DNA of 64,000 nt from an uncultured Methanomicrobiales archaeon (GTDB lineage Archaea; Halobacteriota; Methanomicrobia; Methanomicrobiales; Methanospirillaceae), in contig CAILCG010000004.1 in the NCBI GenBank assembly GCA_903832665.1, positions 1 to 64,000 of the forward strand, read 5' to 3'. The notes under the pieces were generated by a model. The model did not search any database and was not told where the DNA came from. It was given only the letters and a program-made list of their open reading frames with translations. Of the stretch, positions 47,656 through 56,094 are shown piece after piece. Numbering within the stretch: the stretch's first letter is position 1; every line of letters begins with the position of its first letter. A program made the translations under genes and the position numbers.

Positions 47656-47949
47656 ATGTTAGCTGAAGACGTTGTCCAGGGTATGAGGGTGCGGTATCCA
47701 AGGACCGGGACAACCGGCATCATCCTTCGAATCGAACACATCCGCGGAGACATATTTGCTGAGCTTGATAGTACAAATCTCCTGTATCGTATCGACCAGC
47801 TTATCCCGGCATCTGACTCAGATAAGGCAAAAGTTGCCATCAGTGAAGATGCAAAAAAAGTCATCGAAAGGGAACGGGCATTTGCTGCAGGAAACGAGAT
47901 GACAGAAGCGTTAAAAAATATTGACCAGAGTTGTGAGGGTGGGGGTTAA
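47656..47949 (+). CDS. DUF2098 family protein
   Basis: The 97-residue protein is an SH3-like small fold: VRYPRTGTTGIILRI, then ELDSTNLLYRIDQLIPA, matching DUF2098 found in methanogens. A charged helix with tail SCEGGG follows. Function is unknown. The 247-bp spacer after it (47950-48196) shows only the leader of the next gene. Confidence 0.75.
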   Translation: MLAEDVVQGMRVRYPRTGTTGIILRIEHIRGDIFAELDSTNLLYRIDQLIPASDSDKAKVAISEDAKKVIERERAFAAGNEMTEALKNIDQSCEGGG

Positions 47950-48196
47950 GAGGTCTGGTTCAAATAATTAATTTCTCTACTTTTTTTTGTGGGATGTATT
48001 CCGGTATTTTCTTAAAGAATTTTTTGATCTGCGGGATTGTATTTATGTATCAGGCGCTCTATATGATGATCAGCTATGCGTCTATACCTTGTGGGATCTG
48101 ACTTGATTACGGTATCTCACGCGGCGCATAATTAAACATTCTTAATCAGGTGGTCAGGTTGACAGTCTTTTATGGAGCAAGGAGGTTCGATTTCAT

Positions 48197-49432
48197 TTGC
48201 ATGATGTGACAGTCCCCAGTGTCAATATCGGAGTTGTGGGTCATGTTGATCATGGCAAAACCACGCTCGTCAATGCGCTTACCGGTACGTGGACCGACCG
48301 GCACAGTGAGGAAGTGAAGCGGGGTATCTCAATCCGACTCGGATATGCGGACGCGACATTTTACCGGTGCGACAAGTGCGAAGGAACAGAAGCCTTCTCT
48401 ACACATGCTGAATGCCCGGCTTGTGGCGGAACGGGCACTCCATTCCGCTCGATATCATTTGTTGATGCACCCGGACACGAGACGCTTATGGCAACAATGT
48501 TGTCCGGTTCTGCACTGATGGATGGGGCCATGCTGGTAATTGCAGCGAGCGAAAAATGTCCCCAACCCCAGACCAAAGAACATTTAATGGCCTTGGAACT
48601 TGTCGGTATTAAGAATATCGTAATTGTCCAGAGCAAGATCGATGTGGTAAGCCAGAAAGAGGCAGTCGATAATTACCATGAGATCAAGAATTTTATAAAG
48701 GGGAGCATTGCAGAAAATGCACCAATCATCCCCGTCTCGTCCCAGAAGGGGATCAACATGGGGGCGCTTGTGCAGGCTCTCGATATAACCATTCCTGAAC
48801 CAGTCCGGGATCCGGATGCGGAACCCCTGATGTTGATAGCCCGTTCATTTGATGTCAATAAACCTGGCTGCAACTGGAAGGATGTGAAAGGTGGTGTAGT
48901 CGGGGGGTCACTTATCCGGGGAGTGCTTCACGCAGATGAAAAAATTGAGATCCGTCCGGGCAGGCAGACCCAGGTCGAAAATAAGATCAAATGGATCCCA
49001 ATCACCACCACAATCACATCAATCAATGCAGGATCCAAGCATGTGGATGCAGCAACCCCTGGGGGCCTCCTCGGTGTGGGTACAAAACTCGACCCGGCAC
49101 TGACAAAAAGTGATGCGCTTGCCGGTCAGGTACTTGGACTTGAGGGGAAGCTTCCTCCGGTCTGGGATAAGATCCGGTGCAGTGTTACTTTGATGGAGCG
49201 GGTTGTGGGAGCTACAAGCGAGCTCGTTATCGAGCCGCTCAAGCATAGCGAACCTTTGATGCTCTCTGTCGGTACTGCGGTGACTGTCGGCGTTGTGAGC
49301 AACACAAAGAAAGATCACGTTGAGATTGCGCTGAAGCGACCTGTATGCGCTGAAATAGGTTCACGGATCGCTATCAGCCGGCAGGTGGGAGCACGCTGGC
49401 GATTGATCGGGATGGGAGTGCTGGGCGAGTAA
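48197..49432 (+). CDS. eif2g: Translation initiation factor 2 subunit gamma
   Basis: The 411-residue GTPase delivers initiator tRNA to the small subunit. It has GHVDHGKTT, DAPGHE and QSKIDV motifs, plus the zinc knuckle CDKCEG and CPACG characteristic of aIF2-gamma. TTG 48197 is preferred because AAGGAGGT (48179-48186) lies 10 bases upstream; GTG 48206 would be too far. It opens a translation/transcription operon reaching at least 51133. Confidence 0.95.
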   Translation: MHDVTVPSVNIGVVGHVDHGKTTLVNALTGTWTDRHSEEVKRGISIRLGYADATFYRCDKCEGTEAFSTHAECPACGGTGTPFRSISFVDAPGHETLMATMLSGSALMDGAMLVIAASEKCPQPQTKEHLMALELVGIKNIVIVQSKIDVVSQKEAVDNYHEIKNFIKGSIAENAPIIPVSSQKGINMGALVQALDITIPEPVRDPDAEPLMLIARSFDVNKPGCNWKDVKGGVVGGSLIRGVLHADEKIEIRPGRQTQVENKIKWIPITTTITSINAGSKHVDAATPGGLLGVGTKLDPALTKSDALAGQVLGLEGKLPPVWDKIRCSVTLMERVVGATSELVIEPLKHSEPLMLSVGTAVTVGVVSNTKKDHVEIALKRPVCAEIGSRIAISRQVGARWRLIGMGVLGE

Positions 49433-49812
49433 AGATCCTTCTGGATACGAATGCCCTTATGATGCCGGCACAGTTCCAGATCGATCTCTTCGATGAGCTT
49501 CGGATGCTCATCGGGGCATTTGACCCGGTAATACTCTCCGGAGTCTTGAGTGAGTTAAAAGGGCTCGCCTGCGCAAAAGGGCGTGATGGGGCCGCAGCAC
49601 GTTGTGCTCTAACTCTCGCAGAAAAATGCATTCTCGTGCCGGATACCGACCTGAAAACAGAATCGGTGGATGCACAGGTGATCGAATACGCAGTCCAGAA
49701 CAAATGTCTGGTTGTTACCAATGACCGACGAGTTCGGGATGCATTGTTTGCACAAGGAATCGGTGTAATTTCATTAAGGAACCAGAAAAAACTGGAGATT
49801 TTACGGAGGTAA
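49429..49812 (+). CDS. PIN-domain RNase (FCF1-like) with a non-standard start
   Basis: The 127-residue protein has the PIN acids in ILLDTNALM, DAQVIEYA and VVTNDRRVRD. This family commonly follows aIF2-gamma in archaea. The catalytic aspartate in LLDTN lies before the first ATG (49459). From the preceding in-frame stop (TGA 49351) to that ATG there is no ATG, GTG or TTG. The family-typical V/M-KILLDTN begins at GTA 49429, overlapping the aIF2-gamma stop by 4 bases. GGGATGGGAGTG is upstream. The start is therefore probably a near-cognate GTA or a mutated GTG. Confidence 0.75.
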   Translation, partial: VKILLDTNALMMPAQFQIDLFDELRMLIGAFDPVILSGVLSELKGLACAKGRDGAAARCALTLAEKCILVPDTDLKTESVDAQVIEYAVQNKCLVVTNDRRVRDALFAQGIGVISLRNQKKLEILRR

Positions 49813-49816
49813 AAAA

Positions 49817-50452
49817 ATGTATCATAAACTGATGCTCGAGGATAAAGTGCGAGTACCCCCCCAGAGACTGGGTGAAAAACTCGAAAAAGTTATCCTTGAG
49901 GTTCTGCAGGAGCAGCTGGAAGGCAGCATCGATAAGGAGATCGGGATCTTCATTTGCGTAACAAAAGTGCAGGATGTCGGAGAAGGAGAGCTCGTTCCCG
50001 GTGATGGTGGCGTCTATTACGATGTGAAGTTTGAGGCGATGGTGCTCAGGCTCGGATTACAGGAAGTTATCGAAGGCCTTGTTGTCGAAACCACGAGTTT
50101 TGGTGCTTTCGTGAGTCTTGGTCCCATCGACGCAATGCTTCACGTAAGCCAGATTTCTGATGAGTATATCAACTACGATGAAAAGAATGCCCGTCTCATT
50201 TGCCAGGAATCAAAACGATTTATTGGCGTAGGTGACGTGGTTCGTGTCCGAGTGGTCACCCTTTCATTGAATGAACGCGAACCCCGCGACAGCAAGATCG
50301 GCCTGACTATGCGACAGGCAGGACTCGGCACCGCACTCTGGCTCGAAGAAGAGATGATCAAGGAGAAAGAGAAGGCCAGCCAGCCCGAAGGCGCAGTAAA
50401 GGCACCTGAGAAAGCAAAGAGCAAGAGGAAGGAGCATGCCGCCGGCGAATAA
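49817..50452 (+). CDS. rpoE1: RNA polymerase subunit Rpo7 (RpoE')
   Basis: The 211-residue subunit forms the polymerase stalk with Rpo4. It has the N-terminal RNP-like domain (MYHKLMLEDKVRVPP) and an S1 domain (GLVVETTSFGAFVSLGPIDA). A Lys/Glu/Ala-rich tail of about 30 residues extends beyond the usual end. It overlaps spt4 by 17 bases. Confidence 0.96.
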   Translation: MYHKLMLEDKVRVPPQRLGEKLEKVILEVLQEQLEGSIDKEIGIFICVTKVQDVGEGELVPGDGGVYYDVKFEAMVLRLGLQEVIEGLVVETTSFGAFVSLGPIDAMLHVSQISDEYINYDEKNARLICQESKRFIGVGDVVRVRVVTLSLNEREPRDSKIGLTMRQAGLGTALWLEEEMIKEKEKASQPEGAVKAPEKAKSKRKEHAAGE

Positions 50453-50642
50453 GAAGAAACAGGGAAAGGTCTGCCGTGACTGTCATCGTGTAGTTGACGG
50501 AGAGAACTGTGTCATCTGCGGCACTACCAACCTAAGCGAGGACTGGTCCGGTTACCTCGTTATCATTGATCCGGAAAATTCTGAAGTGGCAAAACGGATG
50601 AATATCAAACTTCCGGGCCGCTACGCACTGAAGGTCCGTTGA
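50436..50642 (+). CDS. spt4: Transcription elongation factor Spt4 (RpoE'')
   Basis: The 68-residue zinc protein has CRDCHRVV and CVICGTTNLSEDW and ends with GRYALKVR. It pairs with Spt5 for processive elongation. Start ATG 50436 is inside rpoE1 and its stop is coupled to the next ATG (TGATG). Confidence 0.95.
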   Translation: MPPANKKKQGKVCRDCHRVVDGENCVICGTTNLSEDWSGYLVIIDPENSEVAKRMNIKLPGRYALKVR

Positions 50643-51133
50643 TGCTCACCCTTCCCGAAGAGCACAGGAAGCTCTTCAAGGAACCATTTGGGGAATTACA
50701 CCAGAATATCGAGGAGATCCTTCCTATCCTTTCTAAGGGTATCGTGTATGCGGTAGGTGATGTGGTCACCCACAACCTCCAGAGGAGCGGGATTACCCCC
50801 GCGATTGCGGTGATCGATGGGTATACGATGAGATCCCCCTGCAGCCGGCTGCCGGCAATTATGGGGGAGTGTATGTATGTTAAAAACCCCGCCGGTACCC
50901 TTACTGATGAATTGATTCGCGCTCTTACGTATGCGGTTCTTCATCCCCCGGTAACGATCAACGTAGATGGTGAAGAGGATCTCGCTGTTATCCCGCTTAT
51001 TCTCGCTGCACCTCTGGGGGCGATAGTACTCTACGGCCAACCGCACAAGGGTGTAGTTATGCGCACCGTGAATCGCGAAGCACAGCAGACTGCACAGCAT
51101 TTCCTTGACCATTTTATACGCTCCGATGCATAA
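50642..51133 (+). CDS. GTP-dependent dephospho-CoA kinase (DUF359)
   Basis: The 163-residue protein matches the archaeal DPCK family that phosphorylates dephospho-CoA to CoA with GTP. Visible marks are VGDVVTHNL, AVIDGYTMR, KNPAGTLT and VDGEEDLAVIPL. It is unrelated to bacterial CoaE. It is translationally coupled to spt4 and ends the operon; a new TATA box follows. Confidence 0.9.
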   Translation: MLTLPEEHRKLFKEPFGELHQNIEEILPILSKGIVYAVGDVVTHNLQRSGITPAIAVIDGYTMRSPCSRLPAIMGECMYVKNPAGTLTDELIRALTYAVLHPPVTINVDGEEDLAVIPLILAAPLGAIVLYGQPHKGVVMRTVNREAQQTAQHFLDHFIRSDA

Positions 51134-51220
51134 ATTCTCATTTTAACCGCAAAACGAGCACTTTTTTATTGCATGTCTCATTTGTACCGGGGATTTTTGT
51201 ATCCTCCGAAAAGGTTAGTG

Positions 51221-51228
51221 TTTAAATA
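51221..51228 (+). promoter_or_regulatory. TATA box before rps24e
   Basis: TTTAAATA lies about 30 bp before ATG 51258, in the 124-bp gap after the dephospho-CoA kinase gene. It matches the archaeal consensus and implies a very short leader. Confidence 0.55.
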
Positions 51229-51257
51229 AACCGGTTTCCAATAATTACAGGATATCG

Positions 51258-51551
51258 ATGGACTTTGAGATCACCAGCGATAAAAGAAATGAGCTTTTAT
51301 CCAGAAGAGAGGTTCAGTTTACCCTCAAATACGATGGAGCGACCCCCTCCCGCATGCAGATCATTGGCAAACTCTGTGCACTGCTCAACATAAAGGAGCA
51401 CCAGGTTACCCTTGACACGCTACACAGCAGCTTCGGTAAAACTGAAATCAGCGGTTCAGCCCGCATCTACGAGACCGAAGAGGTCAGGAACAAGACTGAG
51501 CGACCGCACCTTGCAGCGCGCGGTATGCCAAAGGCCAAGGAAGAGGCATAA
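51258..51551 (+). CDS. rps24e: 30S ribosomal protein S24e
   Basis: The 97-residue archaeal/eukaryotic protein begins [19 protein letters not shown] and includes [14 protein letters not shown]. It is followed after 2 bases by S27ae. Confidence 0.95.
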   Translation: MDFEITSDKRNELLSRREVQFTLKYDGATPSRMQIIGKLCALLNIKEHQVTLDTLHSSFGKTEISGSARIYETEEVRNKTERPHLAARGMPKAKEEA

Positions 51552-51553
51552 TA

Positions 51554-51739
51554 ATGGCAGCACCAAAGAAAGGAGCCAAAGCCAAAGGTCCCCAGAGGGG
51601 CGCATACTTCAAGGTTGAAGGCGCCACCATCACCACCGCAAAGAAATACTGCCCGCGCTGCGGACCCGGTATCATGATGGCGGACCACAAGGATCGCCTT
51701 ACCTGCGGCAAATGCGGATACACAGAATTCAGAAAATAA
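51554..51739 (+). CDS. rps27ae: 30S ribosomal protein S27ae
   Basis: The 61-residue protein has a zinc ribbon CPRCG and CGKCG and a basic N-terminus ([13 protein letters not shown]). It sits between S24e and kae1-bud32, a typical euryarchaeal order. Confidence 0.95.
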   Translation: MAAPKKGAKAKGPQRGAYFKVEGATITTAKKYCPRCGPGIMMADHKDRLTCGKCGYTEFRK

Positions 51740-51745
51740 GCACCA

Positions 51746-53329
51746 ATGCCTGTTTTTGGGCAGATACTCGGGATTGAGGGAACCGCTTGGAACCTCAGTG
51801 CCGCTCTTTTTGATCGTGATCTTGTAACCTTGGTTTCACGACCTTACAGCCCGGCACATGGGGGGATTCACCCCCGTGAAGCGGCCCAGCATCATGCATC
51901 AGTGATAAGAGAGCTTATCGGTTCGGTACTCACGGATCCCGATAAAATTACCGGCATTGCTTTTTCCCAGGGTCCCGGGCTCGGTCCCTGCCTGCGAACC
52001 GTGGCAACCGCCGCACGATCCCTGGCCCTCGCTCTTGATGTTCCTCTTGTTGGGGTCAATCACTGCGTTGCCCACGTAGAGATCGGATGTTTTGCTACTG
52101 GTTGTCGCGATCCTATAGTTCTGTATGCCAGTGGGGCTAACACCCAGGTAATAGGGTATCTCAACGGAGGGTATCGAATCTTTGGTGAGACTCTCGACAT
52201 CGGGATCGGTAACGCACTCGATAAATTTGCCAGATCAAAAGATCTTCCGCATCCCGGCGGTCCCATTATAGAAGCGCGGGGAAAAGGCGGACAGTATATT
52301 GAACTTCCCTATACCGTTAAGGGGATGGATCTTTCCTTTTCCGGCCTCGTATCGGCCGCAAAGGACTGTAAAGCACCAATGCAGGATGTCTGCTACAGTT
52401 TGCAGGAGACTGCTTTTGCAATGTGCGTGGAAGTGACTGAGAGGGCGATGTCCCTTGCCGGGAAAAATGAAGTCCTGTTAGTCGGAGGTGTCGGAGCGAA
52501 CACGCGCCTCCAGGAGATGCTGCGGATTATGTGCGAGGATCGGGGAGCGGAGTTCTTTGTACCCGAACAGAAATATCTCGGTGATAATGGGGCAATGATC
52601 GCCTATACCGGAAAACTGATGCTCGAAAGTGGTGTGACGACTCCTCTGGAATCTTCACAGGTTAATCCTTCCTTCCGTTCTGATGAGGTTGTGGTGACGT
52701 GGAAGCATGAAACCAATCCCGCACATATGGTGAATCACCCCGGAACGGGCACACAGAAGCGGGGAGCTGAAGCCGTCATCACATTCCATGATGGTTTTGC
52801 AGAGAAAAGGAGAGTCTCGAAACGTTACCGGGTGACCGCGCTCGACCGGCGGTTGATTGCAGAACGAACACGGGCAGAAGCACGTCTCGTCCACGCTGCA
52901 CGAAAGGGTGGAGTACCCACACCCATTGTGAATGATGTTACTACTGATACCATCATCATGGAAGATGTGCAGGGGATGCTGCTGACCCATGCGCTGGATA
53001 CATTTACGGTCATGGAAGCCGGCAGGGTGATCGGAAAACTCCACAAAGCAGGTATTATGCATGGAGATCTTACGACAAGCAATATGATCAAGCGAAATGG
53101 CGATGACAAGTGCGTACTGATCGATTTCGGTCTTGCTCAGACCACGACCGAGATCGAGAACCGTGGTGTGGATATTCATGTATTGTTCCAGACCCTGGAG
53201 AGCACCGCCCCTGACCATGCCGATGTACTGAAAGCCGCTTTTGTGGAAGGATATATGGAAACATTTGATGGCGCCCCAGATGTAATCCATCGTGAACATG
53301 AGATTGAACTGAGGGGAAGATACCTGTGA
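51746..53329 (+). CDS. kae1-bud32: Kae1-Bud32 fusion (KEOPS tRNA t6A synthase and kinase)
   Basis: The 527-residue protein joins Kae1 (about 1-325) and Bud32 (about 335-527). Kae1 shows the metal site HCVAH, GIEGTAWN and ASGANTQ motifs. Bud32 has the catalytic HGDLTTSNMI and IDFGLAQ. The complex adds threonylcarbamoyl to A37 of ANN-decoding tRNAs; Bud32 regulates it by ATPase activity. The fusion is common in methanogens. It overlaps the next gene by 4 bases. Confidence 0.96.
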   Translation: MPVFGQILGIEGTAWNLSAALFDRDLVTLVSRPYSPAHGGIHPREAAQHHASVIRELIGSVLTDPDKITGIAFSQGPGLGPCLRTVATAARSLALALDVPLVGVNHCVAHVEIGCFATGCRDPIVLYASGANTQVIGYLNGGYRIFGETLDIGIGNALDKFARSKDLPHPGGPIIEARGKGGQYIELPYTVKGMDLSFSGLVSAAKDCKAPMQDVCYSLQETAFAMCVEVTERAMSLAGKNEVLLVGGVGANTRLQEMLRIMCEDRGAEFFVPEQKYLGDNGAMIAYTGKLMLESGVTTPLESSQVNPSFRSDEVVVTWKHETNPAHMVNHPGTGTQKRGAEAVITFHDGFAEKRRVSKRYRVTALDRRLIAERTRAEARLVHAARKGGVPTPIVNDVTTDTIIMEDVQGMLLTHALDTFTVMEAGRVIGKLHKAGIMHGDLTTSNMIKRNGDDKCVLIDFGLAQTTTEIENRGVDIHVLFQTLESTAPDHADVLKAAFVEGYMETFDGAPDVIHREHEIELRGRYL

Positions 53330-53898
53330 AGCTTACGATGGTTACCAGCAACGCCAATAAAGCCACTGAAGTTGCGGCTTTTTTCAAAGGAGCGCTGGAA
53401 GTTACGCATGTATCGCTTGAGATACCAGAGCACCGATCGGAAAATGTCGGTGAGATTGCAAAAGGGAAGGCTCAGTATGCCTTTGAACGCCTTCGCACAC
53501 CCCTTATCGTTGACGATACCGGGTTCTCGATTGATTCCCTGAACGGATTTCCCGGACCCTATGCAGCCTATGTCCTGCATTCTCTAGGTAATGCCGGGAT
53601 CCTCAAACTCATGGATGGTGTAAAAAACCGGCATGCTCACTTTACCACTGCTATCGCTTTTGCGGACGAAAATGGTGTACGGGTTTTTACCGGGACAATT
53701 TACGGGAACATCACAACATCCCCGCAGGGTAGTAATGGATTCGGCTACGATCCTATTGTTGATATTGACGGGCGGACGCTTGCCGAGATGTCCCTAGAGG
53801 AGAAAAGCATCATCTCCCACCGGGCCAAAGCCCTGGTTGCATTCCGTGACTGGTTTTGTAAAAAGGATCGTTCCGGCTCTCTTGACACAAACGGTTAA
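53326..53898 (+). CDS. rdgB: XTP/dITP diphosphatase (HAM1/RdgB)
   Basis: The 190-residue enzyme removes ITP and XTP from nucleotide pools. TSNANKATEV, the metal site VDDTGFSIDSL, and SNGFGYDPIV with SHRAKAL at the end are family marks. GTG 53326 overlaps the kae1-bud32 stop. Confidence 0.94.
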   Translation: MKLTMVTSNANKATEVAAFFKGALEVTHVSLEIPEHRSENVGEIAKGKAQYAFERLRTPLIVDDTGFSIDSLNGFPGPYAAYVLHSLGNAGILKLMDGVKNRHAHFTTAIAFADENGVRVFTGTIYGNITTSPQGSNGFGYDPIVDIDGRTLAEMSLEEKSIISHRAKALVAFRDWFCKKDRSGSLDTNG

Positions 53899-53943
53899 GA
53901 AGTCTTACAGCTTTGTTATAAGGGCAGACAGGAGTGTATTTCG

Positions 53944-54090
53944 ATGGCAAAATTCCCTGAAGCCGAAGCCCGGTTACTTAACGTGAAGATATGTATGCAT
54001 TGTAACGCACGCAATGCGATCCGCGCAACAAGCTGCCGCAAATGCGGTTACCAGAACCTGCGCCCCAAGAACAAAGAGCGAAAAGCGTAA
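53944..54090 (+). CDS. rpl40e: 50S ribosomal protein L40e
   Basis: A 48-residue protein with two CxxC pairs (CMHCNARN and [10 protein letters not shown]) and the tail NKERKA. Start [12 protein letters not shown] at 53944; AGGAG lies upstream. It completes the ribosomal/KEOPS run. T-rich sequence follows its stop. Confidence 0.95.
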   Translation: MAKFPEAEARLLNVKICMHCNARNAIRATSCRKCGYQNLRPKNKERKA

Positions 54091-54216
54091 TTGAATTTTC
54101 AATATTTTTTCTCTCTTTTTTAGCTTTCTTAAGGAAAGTAAATTTAAAAAAAGCGCGTGTCAAAGTCACCATGACTTTCATGCACGTTTGATGAAATGCG
54201 CCAGCCTTTTCCTAGG

Positions 54217-54867
54217 TTATGCGGAGTAATACGTTACGCGTTTTCCTTTCTTCGCGTATTCTCCGGCAAACGTTTCGATATTGCGCTTGTATCCAATCCG
54301 GTCTTCAAATCCCAGTTCGCGCAATTTTTCGCGAACCCGCATGACATCATGTTCATCTGCCCAGTCCTTGGTATATACGTAAATTACCTTGCGGTTGTCC
54401 CGTGAATTCGGGTTGGGTTTTGCCGTGCTCACTTTTGCCGAGATTCCCAGTTCGAGAGCCACTGTCGCGTTGCGCACTTTTGCCCATGTGGCATCTACCT
54501 GATCCGGCTCCTGGAAGATCAGCCACTTTCCTGCCTTCTCTTCCTCGATTGCTTCAGGGGCACTTCCCGGAGCATCCTGGACGATCCAGTACATCTGCGT
54601 GGTTTTTGTCGGGTGTACCCCTTCACCATTGCAGAGCTGCAGGTATATCGTGTCAAGATTTGAGAAATGGGCAAGCATACCCTCAGCCAGCTGGGGGTAT
54701 TCTTCAGAGAATTTTGAAAAGATTGCCGTGAGTTCCGGTTTGAAATCAATACCCCCTTCGACAAGCGCATAAAGATATTTATCCTGTGCCTGGAGGCTCC
54801 TGTTCAGGAGGTGCTCGAAGATGCCGTATGCCACATCAGCCAGCGCTTCGGGATCGACTTCCGCCAT
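54217..54867 (-). CDS. Bles03/DUF1917-like protein
   Basis: The 216-residue protein has an N-terminal helical region of about 95 residues and a C-terminal domain with GKWLIFQEPDQVDATWAKV, LGISAKVST, KVIYVYTKDWADEHDVMRVR and ETFAGEYAKKG. This succession of motifs matches my memory of the eukaryotic Bles03 (DUF1917) family. No biochemical role is known with certainty. It is convergent with L40e and divergent from htpX. Confidence 0.6.
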   Translation of the reverse strand: MAEVDPEALADVAYGIFEHLLNRSLQAQDKYLYALVEGGIDFKPELTAIFSKFSEEYPQLAEGMLAHFSNLDTIYLQLCNGEGVHPTKTTQMYWIVQDAPGSAPEAIEEEKAGKWLIFQEPDQVDATWAKVRNATVALELGISAKVSTAKPNPNSRDNRKVIYVYTKDWADEHDVMRVREKLRELGFEDRIGYKRNIETFAGEYAKKGKRVTYYSA

Positions 54868-55071
54868 GCGTACCTTTCCGATGTTACAAAATATAAGCTT
54901 GTGTTATTGATCTTTGTAGTGGAGTGCAGTTATTCAGGCAACCCCTGTTTTCTCGCTTTTGTCACACGACCTTTGCATAACTATCCGGAATCCTGAAAGA
55001 AATACAAAATGTAGTGTTTTTTTGCAATAGTCGAATACTTTAAGAGTGCATCCATCGAAAATGTACTAATT

Positions 55072-55953
55072 ATGGAATGGAAACGTGACTGGGGTCTGAC
55101 AAGCAGGGTCTGGCTGACGATGTTCTTACTGTTCATCCTATACCTGGTGTTTATGACTGTGTTGCTGGCATTCGGAGCCGGTTACTGGCTGATAGTTCTC
55201 CTTGCTGTGGGCATGGGATTAGTCCAATATTTCTTCTCGGATAAGCTGGTGCTCTGGTCGACCGGGGCACGCATCATTGAGGATGACGAATACTCCGAAC
55301 TCCACCGGACCGTGGAGAAACTCTGCAAGGAAGCAGATCTCCCCAAGCCAAAGATTGCGATTATGCAAAGTCCGGTGCCGAATGCATTTGCAACCGGCCG
55401 GAGCCCGAAGCATGCGGTAGTTGCCTGCACGGATTCTATTATGCGGCTGCTGACAAGGGATGAACTCGAGGCAGTGCTTGCCCACGAACTGGCCCATGTA
55501 AAGAACCGCGATATCCTGACCATGACCATGGCCAGTTTCATCGCGATGATTGCGTCGATGATCATGCAGAGTTTCTTCTTCTCTGCAATATTCGGCGGGC
55601 GTGATCGCGAAGGAGGGAGCTGGATCATTGTCTGGATTGTTTCGATTATTGTCTATGCCGTCAGTACGCTGCTGATCCTTGCTCTATCAAGGTACCGCGA
55701 ATTTGCAGCAGATCGCGGCAGCGCACTCATCACAAAGAATCCACGTGCCCTCATATCCGCTCTCAACAAAATCAGCGGAAGGATGGATGCCGTACCTCCA
55801 GAGTACAAAGCAAAGGTCGAAGGAGCAAACGCATTCTTCATCATACCCGCGCTTACCGGCAACTCGATCATGGAACTCCTCTCCACACACCCGCCGTTAG
55901 AAAAGCGGATCGCCAATCTCGAAAAAGTGGAGACCGAACTCCGCGGGTACTAA
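55072..55953 (+). CDS. htpX: HtpX-type membrane zinc metalloprotease (M48)
   Basis: The 293-residue protein has two N-terminal transmembrane helices (about 15-60), the zinc motif HELAH near residue 140 and two more helices (about 155-210). The third zinc ligand is Glu in SRYREFAADRGSA. It degrades misfolded membrane proteins. Ends with HPPLEKRIANLEKVE, the usual tail. Confidence 0.95.
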   Translation: MEWKRDWGLTSRVWLTMFLLFILYLVFMTVLLAFGAGYWLIVLLAVGMGLVQYFFSDKLVLWSTGARIIEDDEYSELHRTVEKLCKEADLPKPKIAIMQSPVPNAFATGRSPKHAVVACTDSIMRLLTRDELEAVLAHELAHVKNRDILTMTMASFIAMIASMIMQSFFFSAIFGGRDREGGSWIIVWIVSIIVYAVSTLLILALSRYREFAADRGSALITKNPRALISALNKISGRMDAVPPEYKAKVEGANAFFIIPALTGNSIMELLSTHPPLEKRIANLEKVETELRGY

Positions 55954-56094
55954 AAAAAATCCTTTTCTTCGGATTTTTTTACGAATTCAGGCGTTCAAGT
56001 GCGTCCAATATATGGGTTTTTTCATATCCTCGAGAAAAACTGTTTACTTAATATCCTCTGAACAGATACAGTCAGATCAATAGGATGGTATCCT

